A stretch of DNA of 64,000 nucleotides from Yarrowia lipolytica (lineage: Eukaryota; Ascomycota; Dipodascomycetes; Dipodascales), in assembly GCF_001761485.1 (NCBI RefSeq), contig NC_090774.1:2914001-2978000 (forward strand). Reading direction: 5' to 3'. A model generated the notes under the pieces. That model did not search any database and was not told the DNA's origin. It saw nothing but the letters and a program-made list of their open reading frames with translations. The translations under genes were made by a program, and so were the position numbers. Position 1 is the stretch's first letter. Each line of letters begins with the position of its first letter. Below, piece after piece: positions 59,807 through 64,000 of this stretch.

Positions 59807-62016
59807 AAGCAGCTTTGACTGATCGAAGACGTATGTAATTGAAGTATTTATTTATATCTCCACGCCATGGAGTGGGTTTCTATCAATAATCTGTCACCTG
59901 CATGTGCAGTATATGTCGGAGTCTCTATCGGAGCGTCTAAAACCAGTCTTGACAGATCTACAAGCGCCCCGAGTCTCACATGAGATCGTATTCGCATAAC
60001 ATAGTGTCACCTACCTTTAGACCCTGGCCATACGTGTGATAGGTACCTATCTATCAGAAAGTCTGTATGTATTTTCTATGACACCGATAAAGCATGGATC
60101 CGGAACTCCGTGGTATTATGAAGTCTGGAATGTGGGTACAAGTACTCCGTTTTGGGGGTTGCATTAGACCCAAGTGTAACAACGTAGAGCAACGTCTGCT
60201 CTGCTAGAGCACGTGAATATCAAACGCTCAACCCAATCCCTGGTTGAGTGCGGGTTAGCCTGGACATTTCTACGCCTTGATTACTCGTAGCGAGGGTTGA
60301 AAGTCATTTCGGCAAAAGGATGTCCGTGAAGAATAGAAAGTATCTAAGCACCAATAGCGGAGATTGCGATTTCTCACAAGTATAAGCAAGCTGAGACATA
60401 ATTTGAGGACACACGATAGACTAGCCCGAGTTTTGGAGCTATTGGCTTCAGCGAAAAGCCTTTTTATTCCACCGCGAGCTCGTAACGACCCGTAGATGTG
60501 ATTTAATCTGAAAATGTTGCAGGGCCCAGTGTATAGTCGATACAGTAAATACAGTACATGTTCCGTAGGCTTGTCTGGGTCCGTGGAGATGTTCGGATCG
60601 CTCCAACTATGGTAGAGACCTCCAACAGCCAACGGCAACGGCTAACGATGGCTTTTGGTTTAGACCCGTCAGCAGCTAAGAGAGCTACGAACCCCTCCTT
60701 GTCGACGAGCTCCTCCTCGCTCAACAGAGTTGTTGGGCTCTCTCGACAAGGAACGCAACGTGGGTTTTGAGTGTCTTACCCCAGTCCGTCAACACAGGGG
60801 CGCCAAGCAAAGATGGGGTCAGCCGTATGTGAAACGTTAGGCCTGATGCTGGTCACGAGCTGTTATCGGGGGAGCTGAGGTTACATTGTAACGATTGAGT
60901 ACAGAAAGTGTTCATCAGGCTTGCTTGCTACTGTGTACCGATAGGGCTACTCCAAGGAAACATGTATACTTTTTTCCCCTTGAGCCGTCTCGTATAGTCC
61001 ATTAATAATTGCCTACTGGAAAAGAATCGAACACGCTGGACCGTGGCTTGATCGTCATATTAGTTTCACATTGCCGGTGTCGTCATCCTCAAAAGTGGTG
61101 GAACGATTGTGGTGCCAAAAGTCAATCATGCGTCTCCACCCTCTTGCACACACTGAGATAACGAGACAGTTGCCGAAAAGTTGGGCGTTTTCTTTGTTAC
61201 AGTGCCAAACAAAGAACAGGGGGGACCAAACTCTTTGTTGTCTCTCCTCATACAAAGACGTTCCAAGTCTTAAGTCATTTTAGATTTAATTTTTGGTCTA
61301 CTGCCCATCGTTAGTGTGGAAAAACCGAGAAATACAAAATGCACCGTCGTCTGGCACCTCTACGAGCCCTATAGACCACGCTATCATAGGCCTACTTGGA
61401 TCAGACCAAGACCTCCAAATCCAGCCTCTCCACCGTAAACGTAGACCCAGTATATGCACTGTGGGTAGTTCAGCTTGCTGCTGCACGGTTTCGTCATGAT
61501 GACTCAAACACACCTTCTCCGAGACACTCTTCATAAGAGAGCTCATTCATCCGGGCTATTATAAACGCCTCGCAGACACAGTCCACACAGGACCAGAGGA
61601 GCACAAAAGACGCAGCATGTTAACGGGTATGCGGAGATGCGAAAACGAGCCAACAAACTACTGTACGTCTGTCTTCAAGCGAGACGGGTAAAGCGTAAAT
61701 CCGCACTTAGGGAAGTAGAAGGTACACAATATTTCTGAGTAGGGCAGTTATAGCCGTTTTAGTTGATACCAGTACTTACAGTAGTAGGGGGTCAAATTGG
61801 GCGAGAAAATTTTAACGCACTATCGGACCGACTATTCAGTAGTGTGGGTCAAGCAGTGTCTATTTTATCGCAATCTCAAAATTGACACAAGTACAGTATG
61901 TACAAAGTACAAGTACTTGTACTCGTATGATACACCGTTTGTCAAATATCAGTCGCTCTTATTGATCGTCAGTATGGAATAAATAAATAAATAGTCTAGT
62001 GCGCTTGCTACCTTTT
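59807..62016. other. Convergent intergenic region, NT-C2 gene to STP-type gene
   Basis: About 2.2 kb, gene-poor. It contains a 13-mer GTACAGTATGTAC (61891) and an 18-base GTAC palindrome (61906-61923). A 70-codon plus-strand frame at 60558-60770 has a poor composition. A TAAATAAATAAATA repeat lies near 61978-61992. Confidence 0.55.
61906..61923. repeat. Perfect 18-base palindrome of GTAC type
   Basis: AGTACAAGTACTTGTACT is fully self-complementary. It is the longest such element I noticed in the window, lying next to one of the three 13-mer copies. Confidence 0.9.
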
Positions 62017-63645
62017 TTACTCGGCACAAACCCGTCCAGGAACGCCATCAAAGTCGGGCAGTCCCTTGCACACTCCCTTATGAATGTGCTCCTCAATCCA
62101 GGTCTCGTTGGACTCAAACATCTCGCCACAGCCCGAACAGGTGCCGGACGTAGTCGATCGCTGAGCAGACTTGGTTCCAGGAGGGTAGATGAAATGCCGG
62201 GCCTTGAGATGAGTTTTGTAAGTGTCTCGTCGTGAAAAGCCGCCCGATGGATGGCAGGGCATCTCGGCGGTGCAGTCGTAGAAGGGGCATGTGTGGGCCT
62301 TCTTCTCAGAATGCTTTTTGAGGTGTCGGGTAAGGTATCCCCGGATTCGGAACGTGGAATCGCAGTGAGGACACACAAACTTGGGGGCGTCGTCGCCCTC
62401 CTCACCAGCGGAGCCAGAGTTGGACACCGAGTAAGGAGAAGAAGATCGAGACGACGCGGGGGGCGACAGGGTGACGACGGGGGCCTGATGTTGCTGTTGA
62501 TGTTGAGAAGAAATCTGGTAGAAGTCGATAGGCTGTGTCTGGTGGGTCTGGGGTTGCTCCATGTGCTGGGGCTGTTCCAGGCGCTGAGGTTGTTGCTGGG
62601 GCTGCTGCATGGTGGCGACAGGAGCATGCTCCTGGACCAGGTAGTCGAGAGCCTGGGGGGACTCCAAAGACGACGACGATGAAAACCGGTCGACTCTGTC
62701 AAAGGTCTCAAAGTCCAGAGCTTCCGACTGAGGAGACTCGGTGTAGAAGAGCTGCTGCTGCTGAGTCATGTGCTGCTGCTGAGTCATGTGTTGCTGTTGA
62801 GACACCTGCTGACGCATCTGCTGGGTGTTGTTCAGATGCTGAGAAATCTGCTGATGCTGCTGCTGCTGAAGACCCATGGGCATCTGGAACTTGGGCGATG
62901 AGAGGGTAGACTCAGTGTAGGAAGAGTGGGATAGAGGAGACAGGTCGTCGGCAGAGGGGAAGTCGCCAAGGTCGAAGAGCAGGTCCTGGGTCAGGGGCTG
63001 TTGCTGCTGCTGCTGAGCGACAATCTGCTGCTGCTTGACACTGGGTCGTCGTTCGTACGGAGTGTAGGAAGTGACGGACGATCTCTTTCGCTCGGGGCCT
63101 GCTCGTCGCATGAGCTTGGCGTCGGCGACAGGCATGTTGATTCCACCCATGAAGAAGGAGTCGGGCACGGAGGAAAAGTCGCTGAGAGAGTCCATGGAGT
63201 ACATCATGTCGAGGTCAAAGGGCATCTGCGAGGTCTGCAGAGCGGCGGTGTTGTCACACACGTCCCATCCCACAACGTCGCCCTGTGGGTTGACCATGGG
63301 CAGCATACCAAAGTAGGTGTCTGTGGCACAGGGCTTGGGGGACTTTGTATCGTCGTCGAGCTTCTGGAGATTGGAGATGGAGGGGAACAGGGAGACAGTG
63401 GGGGTCTGGATTTCCTCGTCCGACTGCTCGGTATCGGACTCATGTTCCTCCTGCTGTAGCTGCTGCTGCTGCTGTTTTTTGTCTTCCAAAAGGGGCTCCT
63501 GCTCGCTCTGGTGTTCAGATACAGTGCTGGTCCAGAAGAGCGAAAAGATGAGGGTGGCCATCATGGAGACGAGCATGGCGCCTTGGCTCAGGAGCCGAAA
63601 CAGTTGTGGCGATGAGGCGGGGCGTGAAACTGTTGTGGTTTCCAT
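62017..63645 (-). CDS. STP1: STP1/STP2-type zinc-finger transcription factor
   Basis: In yeast, Stp1 and Stp2 are kept latent at the plasma membrane region and are cut by Ssy5 when the SPS sensor detects amino acids; they then activate amino-acid permease genes. The 542-residue protein has three C2H2 fingers near its end: KFVCPHCDSTFRIRGYLTRHLKKH (about 421), the long second finger with GGFSRRDTYKTHLKARH (about 465), and CSGCGEMFESNETWIEEHI (about 505), matching Stp1 in order and wording. The N-terminus has a hydrophobic-basic segment (FRLLSQGAMLVSMMATLIF) and TVSLFPSISNL, like the regulatory region of Stp1. The middle is Gln-rich (several runs of 4-8). The symbol marks the family; STP1 and STP2 are not resolved. 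Confidence 0.88.
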   Translation of the reverse strand: METTTVSRPASSPQLFRLLSQGAMLVSMMATLIFSLFWTSTVSEHQSEQEPLLEDKKQQQQQLQQEEHESDTEQSDEEIQTPTVSLFPSISNLQKLDDDTKSPKPCATDTYFGMLPMVNPQGDVVGWDVCDNTAALQTSQMPFDLDMMYSMDSLSDFSSVPDSFFMGGINMPVADAKLMRRAGPERKRSSVTSYTPYERRPSVKQQQIVAQQQQQQPLTQDLLFDLGDFPSADDLSPLSHSSYTESTLSSPKFQMPMGLQQQQHQQISQHLNNTQQMRQQVSQQQHMTQQQHMTQQQQLFYTESPQSEALDFETFDRVDRFSSSSSLESPQALDYLVQEHAPVATMQQPQQQPQRLEQPQHMEQPQTHQTQPIDFYQISSQHQQQHQAPVVTLSPPASSRSSSPYSVSNSGSAGEEGDDAPKFVCPHCDSTFRIRGYLTRHLKKHSEKKAHTCPFYDCTAEMPCHPSGGFSRRDTYKTHLKARHFIYPPGTKSAQRSTTSGTCSGCGEMFESNETWIEEHIHKGVCKGLPDFDGVPGRVCAE

Positions 63646-64000
63646 TTTGTGAGGTTGTAAATGTGGTGGTGTTGTACAACGTTATAGGTGGCGTGTTGTG
63701 TATGTGTTTGAGTAGTTTAAGAGAGAAGAGTCGGGGCGTTTGTTTCGTTGGTGGTATGCAAACTTGTCCTAGTTATTCTGGGGATTCTTCTTTCCAGTCG
63801 GTGTTGGTTGTACCTGATATTTTCCTTCCACGGGTGTGATTTACTCGGCGTCGTGGTAGCTCGGAAGCTAGGGTATATAAAAAGACTGATGGGTTTGGGG
63901 GTGGAAAAAAGCGTAATTCGGGAAAAGCCTAAGTGGGTTTTGGAGTCAATTTTTTAGGGAAACGCAAAAGCGAAAGAGCCAAAGTCTCATTGTCAACACA
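63646..64000. other. STP1-type gene promoter to window edge
   Basis: Contains a forward TATATAAAA at 63874-63882 suited to a plus-strand gene just beyond the window. No coding frame is supported. Confidence 0.5.
63874..63882 (+). promoter_or_regulatory. Forward TATA box near the right edge
   Basis: TATATAAAA read on the plus strand, 229 bases from the STP1 start and pointing away from it. It suggests a divergent neighbour starting beyond the window. Confidence 0.45.

Noticed and set aside
60558-60770. Seventy-codon plus-strand frame (MFRRLVWVRGDV)
   Set aside because: No domain, mixed codon use, no promoter features; most likely chance in a long spacer.
1-64000. Transposons, virus-derived elements, rRNA genes (including dispersed 5S) and CRISPR arrays
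   Set aside because: I looked for transposase, reverse transcriptase or integrase motifs, long terminal repeats, conserved 5S segments and regularly spaced repeats, and saw none.

Overview
This is an ordinary nuclear chromosome segment of an ascomycete yeast, most likely Yarrowia lipolytica or a very close relative. Four things point there. Predicted introns start with GTGAGT and end with a branch site (CTAAC or CTAAT) almost touching the 3' splice site. Arginine is mostly CGA, with many GAG, AAG and GTC codons. Intergenic regions are long and sprinkled with GTAC-rich short motifs. The gene set (RPL31, MET7, ATG5, CDC60, NMD2, CRH1, TRM112, NRD1, HDA1, STP-type factor) is yeast-like. The chromosome cannot be named from the sequence alone.

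Layout, left to right: RPL31 (+, one intron); MET7 folylpolyglutamate synthase (-); ATG5 (-, two introns); an ecdysoneless/SGT1-family protein (-); a protein kinase of the YPL150W type (+); an F-box-like protein (+); CDC60 cytosolic leucyl-tRNA synthetase (-) divergent from NMD2/UPF2 (+); a small membrane-protein frame interrupted by a single TGA (-); a very large PRM10-type membrane protein (-); a 3.1 kb gene-poor stretch; CRH1-type cell-wall transglycosylase (-); another 3.1 kb gene-poor stretch; a short-chain dehydrogenase (+) convergent with a tRNA m3C methyltransferase (-); a probable N-myristoylated protein of unknown function (+) convergent with TRM112 (-, one intron); a DUF866/CZIB protein (-); mitochondrial ribosomal protein mL46/MRPL17 (+); TEX1 of the THO complex (-); NRD1 (-, one intron splitting the CTD-interacting domain); tRNA-Thr(AGT) (+); HDA1 class II histone deacetylase (-); an NT-C2 domain protein (+); and an STP1/STP2-type zinc-finger factor (-). 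Gene bodies fill about three fifths of the window.

The genes do not form a pathway or operon. Several RNA-biology genes lie here (NMD2, NRD1, TEX1, TRM112, a Trm140-type enzyme, CDC60), but they work in separate processes. I found no CRISPR array, no recognisable transposon, no rRNA and no virus-derived element. I do not see a previously undescribed system. The points most worth following are: a single in-frame TGA joining two open frames (22701-23423); a probable 5'UTR intron in the PRM10-type gene that creates an upstream frame overlapping the main start; a non-YAG acceptor required by the ATG5 gene model; the split NRD1 domain; and a set of dispersed GTAC palindromes, including one 13-mer found three times.

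Several long open frames begin upstream of their first ATG at GTG or TTG codons. I trimmed each to a supportable ATG.
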